Source of the DNA: Flammeovirga yaeyamensis
GTDB lineage: Bacteria; Bacteroidota; Bacteroidia; Cytophagales; Flammeovirgaceae
NCBI RefSeq assembly: GCF_018736045.1
Contig: NZ_CP076132.1
Span: 4,201,501 to 4,265,500, forward strand
Reading direction: 5' to 3'
Length of the DNA stretch: 64,000 nucleotides
Shown: positions 39,902-49,800 of the stretch, in pieces
Numbering within the stretch: the first letter of the stretch is position 1
How the letters are laid out: every line of letters begins with the position of its first letter
Notes under the pieces: generated by a model
Database searches by the model: none
What the model was told of the DNA's origin: nothing
What the model saw: the letters and a program-made list of their open reading frames with translations, nothing else
Program-made: the position numbers and the translations under genes

Positions 39902-42835
39902 ATGACAGCAAAATTGAATATAAACAGCAGACATCTTCAAAATCTCCAAAAAAAGCTAAAAGGAGAATTACATTTTGATGATGTGATGAAAACACTCTAC
40001 TCTACTGATGCCTCTGCATATAAAGAACTTCCTTTAGCAGTAGCTTTCCCAAGAGATGAGGAAGATATTAAAACCCTTATTCAATTTGCTAACGAATATA
40101 ATACCTCACTTATTCCTAGAACTGCAGGTACTTCTTTGGCAGGACAAGTAGTAGGTAGCGGCATCGTTGTGGATGTATCGAGAACATTCACCAAAATTTT
40201 AGAAACTAATAAGGAAGAAGGTTGGGTTAAAGTACAGCCGGGTGTTATTCGAGATGAGTTGAATAAACATCTAAAAGATTACGATTTATTCTTCGGGCCT
40301 GAAACATCTACTGCGAACCGTGCAATGATTGGTGGTATGGTTGGAAACAATTCTTGCGGATCGAACTCTGTTTTGTATGGATCGACTAGAGATCATTTAA
40401 TAGAAGTTAGAGGTTTCCTAAGTGACGGTAGTGAGGCTGTTTTTAAAGAGGTTACTCCTGAAGAATTCAAACTTAAAGCGGCCCAAGATAACTTGGAAGG
40501 TCGTTTATATAAAGAAGTGGAAGAAATGCTTCTTCCTGAAGAGGTGCGTGAAGAAATTGCTAAAGAGTTTCCTAAACCATCTATTCCGAGAAGAAATACT
40601 GGTTATGCCATCGATTTGCTTGCACTGATGCAGCCATTCAACCCTAATGGAAAACCTTTCAACTTCTGTGAATTGATTGCCGGTTCTGAAGGTACTTTGA
40701 TCTTCATTACTGAAATTAAACTTCACTGTAATCCAACTCCTCCAAAATATAAAGGTGTGCTTTGTGCACAATTCGATTCCATTGATGAATCATTAAAAGC
40801 CAATTTGATTTCCCTAAAATTTAATCCAACTGCGGTTGAGTTAATGGACAAATACATTTTGGATTGTACTAAAAACAGTATTGAGCACAGTCAGAATAGG
40901 TTTTTCTTAAATGGTGATCCGGCTGCTGTTTTGGTGACAGAAATTGCTAGAGATACTCAGGAAGAAATGCGACAAGCTGCCGCAGATTTAGAAGCTGCGT
41001 ATAAAGAAGCAGGAATGGGTACTTTCTTTAAGCTAGTGGAAGGTGCAGATGTAAAACGTGTTTGGGATCTTAGAAAAGCTGGGCTTGGTTTATTATCAAA
41101 TGTTCCGGGCGACCCAAAAGCTGCTCCGGTAATTGAAGATACCGCTGTTGATGTAGAAGATCTTCCTGCTTATATCGAAGAATTCAATATCACTCTTAAA
41201 AAATATGATCTGACATGTGTGCATTATGCACATGCTGGTTCGGGTGAACTTCACCTTCGTCCTATCCTTGATTTGAAGACGGAAGAAGGAAATAAAATGT
41301 TTAAAACAATTGCCGATGAGATTGCTCATTTGGTGAAGAAATATAGAGGATCGCTAAGTGGTGAACACGGTGATGGTCGATTGAGAGGTGAGTTTATCGA
41401 GTTTATGGTAGGTGAGAAAAACTTTAAACTTATCGAAGCGGTAAAACGTTCTTGGGATGGTAATAATATCTTTAACCCTAACAAGATTGTGGACACTCCT
41501 CCTATGAACGAAAGTCTTCGTTTTATGCCTGGTATCGATACTCCTGAGATTAAAACAACCCTAGACTTTAGTGCAGCACATGGTGTATTACGTGCAGCAG
41601 AGTTTTGTAATGGAGCGGGTGCTTGTCGTAAAACAGAGGTAACAGGTGGAACAATGTGTCCTTCTTATATGGCTACTAGAAACGAGAAAAACACAACTCG
41701 TGCTAGAGCAAACATATTAAGAGAATACTTAAGAGCACCTTATCAGATTAACCGTTTTAATCATAAGGAGATCTACGAAGTAATGGACCTTTGCCTTTCT
41801 TGTAAGGGTTGTAAATCAGAATGTCCTTCTAATGTTGATATTGCCAAGCTAAAAGCAGAATTCCTACATCAATATTATAAAGCGAATGGTGCGCCTTTAC
41901 GTTCAAAATTAATTGCTTACTTCCCTAAGTTAACGCAAATGGCGATGTTAACTCCTGGGTTATTCAATTTAATGATCAGTAATCCACTTACAGGAAGCAT
42001 CTTTAAATCATTTACTGGCTTTGCACAAGAAAGATCAGTACCTAAAGTACATAAGTTTACATTTAAAAGCTGGTTGAAGAAATACGTTTCTAAACCTGCT
42101 GCAAAAGGTAAAGTTTATATTTTCTGTGATGAGTTTACCAACTTTAACGATACAAAGATTGGTTTAAAAACGATAGAATTATTAGAAAAACTAGGTTATG
42201 AAGTACATTATCAGCCACACGTAGATAGTGGTCGTACTTTTATATCAAAAGGTTTCTTGGATGAAGCGCAAGACCTAGCATGTAAAAACGTATCGATGTT
42301 GAAAGATTACATCTCTGAGGAAACTCCATTAATTGGTATCGAACCATCAACTATTATGGCCTTTAGAGACGAATACCCTGATATCGTTCATGATCATTTA
42401 AAGCCTGCCGCAAATGAATTAGCAAAACATGCGTTGATGATCGACGAGTTTATTGCCAAAGAAATGAAAGCAGGTCGTATTTCAGAAGATCAGTTTACTG
42501 ATGAAGAAAAACTAATTAAGCTACATACACACTGTCAGCAAAAAGCAACAGGTACCCAAGTAACCGGTAAACAAATGTTGAGTTTACCGAAAAACTATAA
42601 AGTACAAATTATCCCGACGGGATGTTGTGGTATGGCGGGTTCTTTTGGATATGAGAAAGAACATTACGAAGTTTCTATGAATGTTGGAGAGTTAGTACTT
42701 TTCCCTACGGTTAGAGCTTTGGATAATGATGTGATTGTTGCTGCATCAGGAACAAGTTGTAGACATCAAATTAAAGATGGAACCGACAGAGATGCTTTAC
42801 ACCCTGTCGAGGTTTTATTAAATGCTATTAAATAA
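39902..42835 (+). CDS. FAD-linked oxidase / Fe-S oxidoreductase fusion, YdiJ-like
   Basis: A 977-residue fusion. Residues about 1-470 form a VAO-type FAD domain (IPRTAGTSLAGQVVG, MIGGMVGNNSCGSNS, LSGEHGDGRLRGEF) as in GlcD and D-lactate dehydrogenases. Next are Cys-rich segments (CNGAGACRKTEVTGGTMCPS and CLSCKGCKSECPSNVD) that bind 4Fe-4S clusters. A CCG-type domain at the C-terminus has HCQQKA and IPTGCCGMAGSFG. This is the build of YdiJ, an oxidase of 2-hydroxy acids (D-2-hydroxyglutarate has been reported for relatives); the substrate here is not known. ATG 39902 is preferred to the TTG at 39863, which would put unrelated residues before the conserved start. Confidence 0.9.
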   Translation: MTAKLNINSRHLQNLQKKLKGELHFDDVMKTLYSTDASAYKELPLAVAFPRDEEDIKTLIQFANEYNTSLIPRTAGTSLAGQVVGSGIVVDVSRTFTKILETNKEEGWVKVQPGVIRDELNKHLKDYDLFFGPETSTANRAMIGGMVGNNSCGSNSVLYGSTRDHLIEVRGFLSDGSEAVFKEVTPEEFKLKAAQDNLEGRLYKEVEEMLLPEEVREEIAKEFPKPSIPRRNTGYAIDLLALMQPFNPNGKPFNFCELIAGSEGTLIFITEIKLHCNPTPPKYKGVLCAQFDSIDESLKANLISLKFNPTAVELMDKYILDCTKNSIEHSQNRFFLNGDPAAVLVTEIARDTQEEMRQAAADLEAAYKEAGMGTFFKLVEGADVKRVWDLRKAGLGLLSNVPGDPKAAPVIEDTAVDVEDLPAYIEEFNITLKKYDLTCVHYAHAGSGELHLRPILDLKTEEGNKMFKTIADEIAHLVKKYRGSLSGEHGDGRLRGEFIEFMVGEKNFKLIEAVKRSWDGNNIFNPNKIVDTPPMNESLRFMPGIDTPEIKTTLDFSAAHGVLRAAEFCNGAGACRKTEVTGGTMCPSYMATRNEKNTTRARANILREYLRAPYQINRFNHKEIYEVMDLCLSCKGCKSECPSNVDIAKLKAEFLHQYYKANGAPLRSKLIAYFPKLTQMAMLTPGLFNLMISNPLTGSIFKSFTGFAQERSVPKVHKFTFKSWLKKYVSKPAAKGKVYIFCDEFTNFNDTKIGLKTIELLEKLGYEVHYQPHVDSGRTFISKGFLDEAQDLACKNVSMLKDYISEETPLIGIEPSTIMAFRDEYPDIVHDHLKPAANELAKHALMIDEFIAKEMKAGRISEDQFTDEEKLIKLHTHCQQKATGTQVTGKQMLSLPKNYKVQIIPTGCCGMAGSFGYEKEHYEVSMNVGELVLFPTVRALDNDVIVAASGTSCRHQIKDGTDRDALHPVEVLLNAIK

Positions 42836-42856
42836 CATATTACATAATATTTATAT

Positions 42857-42888
42857 AAAAGAAAGAGGACTTGTTCCTCTTTCTTTTA
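42857..42888 (+). terminator. Terminator of the FAD/Fe-S dehydrogenase gene
   Basis: AAAAGAAAGAGGA pairs with TCCTCTTTCTTTT over loop CTTGT; the T-rich right arm serves as the T run. Confidence 0.8.
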
Positions 42889-43010
42889 CCTGAAAAACAA
42901 CACACTAGTTAAGAATTGAACATATTATTATAAAATAAATATCAAAAATATAGTGTTGATATTTATTTACTTAAAAGACTGAAAAGGTTTTGTATATATG
43001 CGTTAATACA

Positions 43011-43043
43011 TTGATTTTTTAATGAAAGTATCTCTTACTTTTG
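43011..43043 (+). promoter_or_regulatory. Putative promoter of the NmrA-like gene
   Basis: TACTTTTG (43036-43043) matches the -7 box, and TTG at 43011-43013 could be the -33 element with a rather long 22-base spacer. Transcription would start near 43048, too close to the TTG at 43053, so ATG 43074 is the likely start. Confidence 0.4.
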
Positions 43044-43073
43044 CATTAACAATTGACTGACACAACTGTAATA

Positions 43074-43943
43074 ATGGTTCGAGACAAAAAAAATATACTG
43101 ATAACTGCACCTTCAAGTATCATTGGCCGAAATATGATTCATAGAGCTCTTCGTAATGAGGAGTTGTTCAATGTATATGTTGGCCAACGTAACTATATGT
43201 CTAGAGAAAATGTGATGTACAGAACATTAGATTTTCATCAGACATTTACGTTTAAGGATGCCCTAAAAAATATTGATTTTGTTTTCCTAACAGTTCCAGA
43301 AAATTTTTCGACATTCAAAAAAGAAAACTACGAGAACTTTTTACAAGCTTGTAAATTATCTGGTGTAAAAAAGGTAGTTCTGTTATCTGTACATAAAGCC
43401 AATTCTATTTGGTTTATGCCTTTGCAACAAGTCGAAAAACTTCTAATTAACAGTACCTTAAATTATTCTATCATTAGAAGTACTGTTTTCATGCAAAATA
43501 TATTAAGGTACTATCAAGTAGATATTGAGACCCAAAAAAAGGTCAATATCCCCAACTTTAATGTAAAGGTGAATTGGATTGATGCTTCTGATGTTGCTAA
43601 GGTCCTATTAAATGCGATGCATGATATCGACTTCTTATTAAATAAAACAGTAGAAATTACAGGTTTAGAAAATCGTGATTTTATGGAAGTTACTGCAAAA
43701 TTGAGTGCCTCGACCAATCAGGATTTTCAGTACAAAGTTGGTTTACCTAAGTTTATCAAAAAGTTACCTGTAATAGATCGTTTAGTATTTACTATTCTAT
43801 CTATTTATTACTTTATTTTGGGTGCCCCTACTCCTACGAATACTTTCGAAGCATTAACAGGGAGACCACCCAGGCGATTAAACGAATTTATCATGCGTAA
43901 TCTCTCTGTATTAATGCCCGATAAAGCAAAGAATACCTTTTAA
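43074..43943 (+). CDS. NmrA-like NAD(P)-binding protein (atypical SDR)
   Basis: A 289-residue Rossmann-fold protein. The N-terminus KNILITAPSSIIGRN takes the place of the GATGxxG nucleotide motif and keeps only the last glycine, so cofactor binding may be altered. VKKVVLLSVHKAN is the strand where NmrA-type proteins have their SS/SV motif, IIRSTVFMQN is the typical RP/RS-x-F-M-x-N motif, and VNWIDASDVAKVL is also conserved. No YxxxK pair is visible. It could be a redox-sensing or quinone-related protein. ATG 43074 is chosen because of the promoter position. Confidence 0.75.
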   Translation: MVRDKKNILITAPSSIIGRNMIHRALRNEELFNVYVGQRNYMSRENVMYRTLDFHQTFTFKDALKNIDFVFLTVPENFSTFKKENYENFLQACKLSGVKKVVLLSVHKANSIWFMPLQQVEKLLINSTLNYSIIRSTVFMQNILRYYQVDIETQKKVNIPNFNVKVNWIDASDVAKVLLNAMHDIDFLLNKTVEITGLENRDFMEVTAKLSASTNQDFQYKVGLPKFIKKLPVIDRLVFTILSIYYFILGAPTPTNTFEALTGRPPRRLNEFIMRNLSVLMPDKAKNTF

Positions 43944-43976
43944 TCTGAGTTTGGTAAAGCTTTGATTTTCATTAAA

Positions 43977-44669
43977 TTACTTTAATTCTAAATCACAGAA
44001 ATGAAATTTAGAATGAATCATATTGCCATCGGCATCTTTAAATTCGTATTCTCTCACTAATTTATTTCCTACTGTAAAAGGTACTGGATTATTAAAAATA
44101 GGACCGTCGAATACAAAAGTGTGGAATTCTCCATTTTCTCCACATGGATCAATTCCTTCAGGTAAATCATTATAAAAATCCATATCCAAGATACGACCAT
44201 TAAAGTCATCCCCTAATTTTTCATTTACTGCAACAGTAATGGCTTTAAATCCTGCAGCAACAAAATCTTTGTACAATTGATGTGTATCTCCTCCCCACAA
44301 AGGAAAATGACACTTCAGCCCTACTTTATCCATTTGGTCTTCTCTATACTTTCGTAAATCTTCCAAAAAGATATCGCCAAGAACTAAATCTTTGATTCCC
44401 TCATTTACAAAAGGTTGAAGGTGTTTGCCCAACTCTCTATCATAAGTGTCGTGTGTTGCATCTTCTTCTAAATACATTTTATGCAATGGCAAACCAATTG
44501 ATTCTGCCTGAAGATCTAATAATTCCTCACGCACTCCATGCATACTTATTCTTTTGTATTCTTTAGACAAAGAAGTAAAGAGACCCGTAATTTTCCATTC
44601 TTTTAATGCCTTATAAAGAGCAAAAGAAGAGTCTTTTCCACCACTCCACTGAAATAGTGCTTTATTCAT
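43977..44669 (-). CDS. Dph6-like ATP-pyrophosphatase (diphthine-ammonia ligase family)
   Basis: A 230-residue protein with the PP-loop FQWSGGKDSSFALY (residues 6-19) of N-type ATP pyrophosphatases. VLGDIFLEDLRKYREDQ and GENGEFHTFVFDGP are signatures of the Dph6/MJ0570 family. In eukaryotes and archaea Dph6 amidates diphthine on EF-2; bacteria have no diphthamide, so the substrate here is unknown. The TTG at 44675 is possible but the ATG at 44669 (MNKALFQWSGG) fits the family better. A TACCTTTG -7 box lies about 40 bases upstream. Confidence 0.85.
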   Translation of the reverse strand: MNKALFQWSGGKDSSFALYKALKEWKITGLFTSLSKEYKRISMHGVREELLDLQAESIGLPLHKMYLEEDATHDTYDRELGKHLQPFVNEGIKDLVLGDIFLEDLRKYREDQMDKVGLKCHFPLWGGDTHQLYKDFVAAGFKAITVAVNEKLGDDFNGRILDMDFYNDLPEGIDPCGENGEFHTFVFDGPIFNNPVPFTVGNKLVREYEFKDADGNMIHSKFHFCDLELK

Positions 44670-44710
44670 TTTCAATTCCTATTTATTATTTCTAATTTTG
44701 GTTATCTAAT

Positions 44711-44718
44711 CAAAGGTA
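44711..44718 (-). promoter_or_regulatory. -7 box of the Dph6-like gene
   Basis: On the minus strand this reads TACCTTTG, an exact TAnnTTTG match. It predicts a leader of about 35 bases. Confidence 0.45.
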
Positions 44719-44945
44719 ATTTATGAAAAGCATTTTACATACCGCTATAATCAATATCAACTCCACTCGATGTTGTTGATTACCATAATCCTCACTTTCT
44801 GTGCAGGATAAATTACCTATTCCCTAAAAATTTTATTTTGTTATTAATTTTTACTCTAGATGATGGAGGAAGTATGTCTTAATGTGCATCTTTCTTTGCA
44901 TATTTGCGTCATCTTGGTAAAATCAATTTTATAAATATTGCGAAC

Positions 44946-46451
44946 ATGCAACCAGATTTAAGAAAACAACTAAAAGTCTACAATACACTTTCGAGAAAGA
45001 AAGAACTTTTTGAACCTCTTAATCCTCCTTTCGTAGGAATGTATGTCTGTGGACCAACCGTTTATGGTGATGCTCACTTAGGTCATGCACGTCCTGCTAT
45101 TACTTTTGATGTCATTTTTAGATATCTAAAGCACCAAGATTTCAAGGTGCGTTATGTACGTAATATCACCGATGTTGGTCACCTTGTAGGTGATGCTGAT
45201 GAAGGTGAAGATAAAATTGCCAAAAAAGCCAAATTAGAGCAGATCGAACCTATGGAAGTGGTACAGTTTTATACTGATCGCTATCATAATGATATGAATG
45301 CCCTGAATGTATTGCCTCCAAGCATAGAACCAAGAGCTACCGGACATATTGTAGAGCAAATTGAAATGATTGAAAAAATCATTGAAGCTGGCTACGGATA
45401 TGAAAGTAACGGGTCAGTTTATTTTGATGTTGTAAAATACAACAATGACAAAGAATATGGTATTCTATCTGGTCGTAACATTGAAGAAATGCTTGAGGGA
45501 ACTCGCGACCTTGACGGGATGAGTGACAAGAAAAACCAAGTGGACTTTGCACTTTGGAAAAAAGCAGAACCTGAGCATATCATGCGATGGAATTCTCCTT
45601 GGTCGGTAGGTTTCCCTGGATGGCACCTTGAATGTTCTGCAATGTCAGCCAAATATTTGGGTGAACATTTTGATATTCATGGAGGTGGTATGGATTTAAA
45701 ATTCCCTCACCACGAAGCAGAAATTGCTCAGTCACATGCATGTAATCATGTTACTCCAGCTAAATACTGGATGCACAATAACCTGATCACTATTAATGGT
45801 CAGAAAATGGGTAAATCCCTTGGTAACTTCATTACACTCGAAGAACTGTTTGAGGGTAAGCATGAGTTATTAGAAGAGGCATACTCACCTATGACTATTC
45901 GATTCTTTGTTCTTCAGGCACAGTATAGATCAACATTAGATTTCTCTAATGATGCTTTAAAAGCTGCTCGTAAAGGATACAGAAAAGTGATGAACGGTCT
46001 ACGTTTGGCAAAAAGTATGAAGTTCGTTGCAGACGATAGCATTGAAGTAAATGAAAAACAAGCCAAAAATATTGAAAGCATTATCAACTCTATTTACAGA
46101 GGTATGAATGATGACTTCAATACAGCAGTAGCTATGGCGGGTATTTTCAATCTTTTAAAGAAAATCAATGCTGTTCATGCTGGTAATATTCCTGCAGCAC
46201 AACTTGGTGAAAAAGCATTCAACGATATGATCAATGCTTATATCACATTTATTGAAGATGTTTTAGGCTTAAAAGAAGAAGTTCCTAATCACTTTATTCC
46301 TGCTTTAGAATATATCCTTAAAGATTATGCTTCTGCAAAAGAAGTAAGAGATTATGATAAAGTAGATGCTATTCGTGCTCAGTTGAAAGATATGGGTGTT
46401 GTAGCTAAGGATACTAAAAATGGTGTTGAATGGGCTTATGATGAAGCTTAG
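44946..46451 (+). CDS. cysS: Cysteinyl-tRNA synthetase
   Basis: A 501-residue class I synthetase. [17 protein letters not shown] (about 32-48) holds the first zinc Cys and the HIGH motif as HLGH. HLECSAM holds another zinc Cys, HHEAEIAQS the remaining His and Glu ligands, and KMGKSLGNF the KMSKS motif as KMGKS. The frame extends up to a TTG at 44904, but ATG 44946 ([20 protein letters not shown]) fits the usual start. It is transcribed alone with a terminator at 46477. Confidence 0.97.
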   Translation: MQPDLRKQLKVYNTLSRKKELFEPLNPPFVGMYVCGPTVYGDAHLGHARPAITFDVIFRYLKHQDFKVRYVRNITDVGHLVGDADEGEDKIAKKAKLEQIEPMEVVQFYTDRYHNDMNALNVLPPSIEPRATGHIVEQIEMIEKIIEAGYGYESNGSVYFDVVKYNNDKEYGILSGRNIEEMLEGTRDLDGMSDKKNQVDFALWKKAEPEHIMRWNSPWSVGFPGWHLECSAMSAKYLGEHFDIHGGGMDLKFPHHEAEIAQSHACNHVTPAKYWMHNNLITINGQKMGKSLGNFITLEELFEGKHELLEEAYSPMTIRFFVLQAQYRSTLDFSNDALKAARKGYRKVMNGLRLAKSMKFVADDSIEVNEKQAKNIESIINSIYRGMNDDFNTAVAMAGIFNLLKKINAVHAGNIPAAQLGEKAFNDMINAYITFIEDVLGLKEEVPNHFIPALEYILKDYASAKEVRDYDKVDAIRAQLKDMGVVAKDTKNGVEWAYDEA

Positions 46452-46476
46452 GATAAAATACATTTTTACTAAAGAG

Positions 46477-46506
46477 ACTCTGTATTTCGGTACAGAGTTT
46501 TTTTTT
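46477..46506 (+). terminator. Terminator of cysS
   Basis: ACTCTGTA pairs with TACAGAGT over loop TTTCGG, followed by a T run. Confidence 0.88.
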
Positions 46507-46998
46507 GTCAAGTATCAAAATCTATTTGATCAGAAAACAGGAAAAAACAATTGTTCCGATTATTTTTTTACTATTTCAAAGTTTTCATTACAACTAATTT
46601 ACCGAATAACCTCACAAAAACTTACTTTAAAAAACTGATAATCAAAATATTAAATTACAGTACAAATACTCATATTATTTTATTTTTTATACAAATAGTT
46701 ACATCAAATAGGCGTTTTTATAAAAAAATCAATTTGTAATATCAATAAAATGATAAAATAATTACACTTATCGACATTAGATAACATCAGTTTTAGTCTT
46801 AAAATCTAACTCAGACCTATTACTCGTACAAAAAACTCTATATTTACAGGAATTCATTCGTTTTAAATCACTCATTATCAGCTTATTTATCTTAAAAGGA
46901 TTCAATTATTTTGCACCCAAAATACTCGATTCGAATTCTACAAAACTGTGTATTCTACATATAAATAATTAATCACCCACATCTTAACCGCTTCCTTC
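46507..46998. other. Gene-free region of about 490 bases upstream of the secreted-protein family
   Basis: Very AT-rich. Short open frames here have no start context or protein-like composition and are not called. A single TTACACTTAT half-site at 46762-46771 resembles the palindromes at 28-29 kb. TTATTTTGCACC near 46906 is a possible weak -7 box for the gene at 46999. Nothing else is recognised. Confidence 0.5.
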
Positions 46999-48123
46999 AT
47001 GAAAACATTCTTACTACTCGTTACTCTTTTTATTTGTTCAAACAAATATATATATGCGGGAATTGTTCCTATTAGTTCTACCATAAATACTAACACAACA
47101 ATTGGTCAAAGTGATGTTGGTATTCATAAAAGTACAGGTGCGGTTACAATAGACAACACTGCATTAAACAATCCAATTTTCAATATTAAACTAGATTACA
47201 CATACGACTCTGGAGATCCAAGTAACTCCAATTATGTAGTAATTGCAGGAGACTTAATAATACACGAAGATTCGGAACTCAATATCGAACAAGGAGTTTT
47301 AGTTATTGTAGAAGGTGATGTACAAGTTAACGGAGATGTTTCTTTCAAAAATCAAGGTTATTTTGTAGTCATGGGAAGTGTTACTGGTTCCGGCACCGTT
47401 GATACTGGTTCTGGTGGAATAGCAACTCCTGCTTATATAGGAGGGTCTATTGGTCCTGGGATTAATGTTATTGGAGATGGCACTAGCGATACACCTTTAA
47501 ATATTACAGAGCCAGATGTACGTTCAATTTTAGATTATGAAGTTAGTGGTTGGGAAACTGATTTACCCGTTGAACTTATTTCCTTCAGTGCAAACTCGAT
47601 TCATAATACAACAATTTTAAAATGGTCGACAGCTACAGAAATAAATGCATCTCATTTTTCAATTGAAAAATCACATGATAAAACCAATTGGGAAAATATT
47701 GGTGAAGTTGAAGCAAGTGGAAATTCTACTACTATAAAAGAGTATCAATTTATTGATTACAACCCAAAACAAACAGCTACTTATTATAGATTAGTTCAAG
47801 TAGATTTCGATGGTCAAACCGAAATATTTGGTCCTCTCCTTATTAATAGTTCTTCATCAACTTCTACTATGAATGCCCATGTGTTTCCTAATCCTGGAGG
47901 AAATAAATTGAATTTACAACTAAACAACATAAAATTATCATCATCATTAGAAATAGTTATATTAGATAAATTAGGAAAAGTAGTCTATAAAGAAATTATC
48001 CAACCCACAGATCAATCTTTATTAATCAATCTTAAAGAAAAAGGTAACCTGCATAATGGTAACTATTTCTTAATCATTTCATCAGCTAGTGAATCCATTA
48101 CTAACCGCTTTGTAATTCATTAA
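46999..48123 (+). CDS. Secreted beta-solenoid/FnIII-like/T9SS protein, family member 1
   Basis: A 374-residue protein with a signal peptide (about 1-20, ending IYA). Residues about 65-165 show short beta repeats (YVVIAGDLIIHEDSELNIEQ, then FKNQGYFVVMGSVTGSGTV) like a bactofilin-type solenoid. An FnIII-like domain follows (about 190-285: LPVELISFSA, STATEINASHFSIEKS, YYRLVQVDFDGQTEIFGPL). The C-terminal T9SS type A domain begins HVFPNPGGNKLNLQL. It is the first of three tandem paralogues, each with its own terminator. A structural role on the cell surface is possible; function is unknown. Confidence 0.85.
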   Translation: MKTFLLLVTLFICSNKYIYAGIVPISSTINTNTTIGQSDVGIHKSTGAVTIDNTALNNPIFNIKLDYTYDSGDPSNSNYVVIAGDLIIHEDSELNIEQGVLVIVEGDVQVNGDVSFKNQGYFVVMGSVTGSGTVDTGSGGIATPAYIGGSIGPGINVIGDGTSDTPLNITEPDVRSILDYEVSGWETDLPVELISFSANSIHNTTILKWSTATEINASHFSIEKSHDKTNWENIGEVEASGNSTTIKEYQFIDYNPKQTATYYRLVQVDFDGQTEIFGPLLINSSSSTSTMNAHVFPNPGGNKLNLQLNNIKLSSSLEIVILDKLGKVVYKEIIQPTDQSLLINLKEKGNLHNGNYFLIISSASESITNRFVIH

Positions 48124-48150
48124 TTATAATAAAAAACAATCTAAATATTT

Positions 48151-48197
48151 ACAAATCACCTTAATATCACATGTAATTAAGGTGATTTGTTTTTTAT
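48151..48197 (+). terminator. Terminator after family member 1
   Basis: ACAAATCACCTTAAT pairs perfectly with ATTAAGGTGATTTGT (15 bp) over a 10-base loop, followed by a T run. Confidence 0.92.
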
Positions 48198-48406
48198 TTA
48201 TCTGACTTTAAGTATATTAACTTACTCTTAAGAACTTTTGCACCTAACATTGTTGTTCTAAAGTTAGTTCACTCTAACATTGTATTTTTCTCAGAAACGA
48301 ATAAGAAAATTGTAAGGATCTACAAAAATTGTTAATAACCTAATCCTTGAAAGTGTGAACCTAAAATAAATCTTACATTATTCACTCTATAAATCCTATT
48401 GCTTAA

Positions 48407-49525
48407 ATGAAAAAATTTCTACTACTTGTTACAAGCCTTCTTGTATGTAATTTTTCTTTGTACGCAGGGTTAATTACTCTACCTGCTAATATCAGTTCTG
48501 ATTACACTATTAAGTCAAATGATTATGGTATTCATAAAAGTCTGGGAGATGTTACTCTTGACAATTCCGGTGGAACTAACCCACTATTAGATATTAGGTT
48601 AGATTATGTATATGACGCTGTAACTGAAAGTAATTCAGATTATGTAGTTGTTGCTGGTGACTTATATGTTGATGCTAATACAGAAATTGATATTGAACAG
48701 GGTGTACTCTTTATTGTAGAAGGAGATGTCTATGTAACTGGTGATATTACATTTAAAAATCAAGGCTATTTTGTTGTGATGGGAAGTGTTATAGGAAGTG
48801 GTAATGTAAATACCGGTACTGGATCAATTGCTTTACCAGCTTATATAGGTGGTTCTTTTGACCCTAATGTAACAGTAACAGGCACTGGTTCAATTGATAC
48901 TCCATTAAATATTAGCGAAGCAGATGTTCGCTCAATTCTAGATTATGAAGTCACAAACTGGGAAGCTGACTTACCCGTAGAACTAATCTCTTTTACATCA
49001 AAAATTATCAATAATAGCGTTGAATTAAATTGGTCAACAGCAACAGAAATTAATGCATCACATTTTGATGTTGAAAAATCATTTGATAAAAACGATTGGC
49101 AAAAAATAGGTACAGTTGAAGCTCATGGTAATTCTAATACATTAAAAGAATATCAGTTTACTGATGATAACACTGTTCAATCTGTAGTTTACTATAGATT
49201 GGTACAAGTAGATTTTGATGGTCAATCTGAGATATTCGGACCTTTGCAAGTAGTTCAAAATATTACTTTTATGGATGTATCTATCTTTCCAAACCCTTCC
49301 TCTGAAAAAGTAAATTTACAAATCAATGGATTAAGTTTATCAACTGAATTAGAGATTACAGTATTAGATAAATTAGGAAGGGTTGTCTTTAAAGATGCAT
49401 TTATATCAGATGAAAATGCAATGCTTTACGATTTGAATAGTAAAGCAAATCTAAATACAGGAAAATACTTTATACATATAAAATCAGGTAATCAAACAAA
49501 AACTTCACGGTTTATCATTCAATAA
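48407..49525 (+). CDS. Secreted beta-solenoid/FnIII-like/T9SS protein, family member 2
   Basis: A 372-residue close paralogue of the preceding gene, similar over its whole length. It has a signal peptide (about 1-20, ending LYA), solenoid repeats (YVVVAGDLYVDANTEIDIEQ, FKNQGYFVVMGSVIGSGNV), an FnIII-like domain (LPVELISFTSK, STATEINASHFDVEKS) and a T9SS domain (VSIFPNPSSEKVNLQI). Both copies share IGGS plus DVRSILDYEV just before the FnIII-like part. The box TTAATAACCTA lies about 70 bases upstream (48332-48342), as before the sigma factor and nrdJ. The pair is clearly a recent tandem duplication. Confidence 0.86.
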   Translation: MKKFLLLVTSLLVCNFSLYAGLITLPANISSDYTIKSNDYGIHKSLGDVTLDNSGGTNPLLDIRLDYVYDAVTESNSDYVVVAGDLYVDANTEIDIEQGVLFIVEGDVYVTGDITFKNQGYFVVMGSVIGSGNVNTGTGSIALPAYIGGSFDPNVTVTGTGSIDTPLNISEADVRSILDYEVTNWEADLPVELISFTSKIINNSVELNWSTATEINASHFDVEKSFDKNDWQKIGTVEAHGNSNTLKEYQFTDDNTVQSVVYYRLVQVDFDGQSEIFGPLQVVQNITFMDVSIFPNPSSEKVNLQINGLSLSTELEITVLDKLGRVVFKDAFISDENAMLYDLNSKANLNTGKYFIHIKSGNQTKTSRFIIQ

Positions 49526-49545
49526 ATCAAATTTTTATTTGACTC

Positions 49546-49576
49546 AAAAGGCTCTAGTTACTAGAGCCTTTTTTTA
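49546..49576 (+). terminator. Terminator after family member 2
   Basis: AAAAGGCTCTAG pairs with CTAGAGCCTTTT over loop TTA, followed by T. Confidence 0.9.
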
Positions 49577-49800
49577 TTTATTTACTTTAAATGATAAATA
49601 AATAACTTTTTATTACATTTTAGATTTTTTTTCGTTTAACAACATTGTTTAATAAAAAGTTCATTCATAAATTGCATTATTCTTATAATATTATTTCAAT
49701 AATCCACTATTTTATAATATTAACAAACATAATTTCTAGTTTTACCGTAACAACTAAAAAAACATTACATCCTCGGTTTTACTGCTCTACTAATAAAATT

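Noticed and set aside
46420-46739. Short open frames after cysS on both strands
   Set aside because: They overlap the cysS end and terminator or lie in AT-rich DNA. Their translations are Phe/Ile/Tyr/Lys-rich without structure, and no promoter or start signal is seen.
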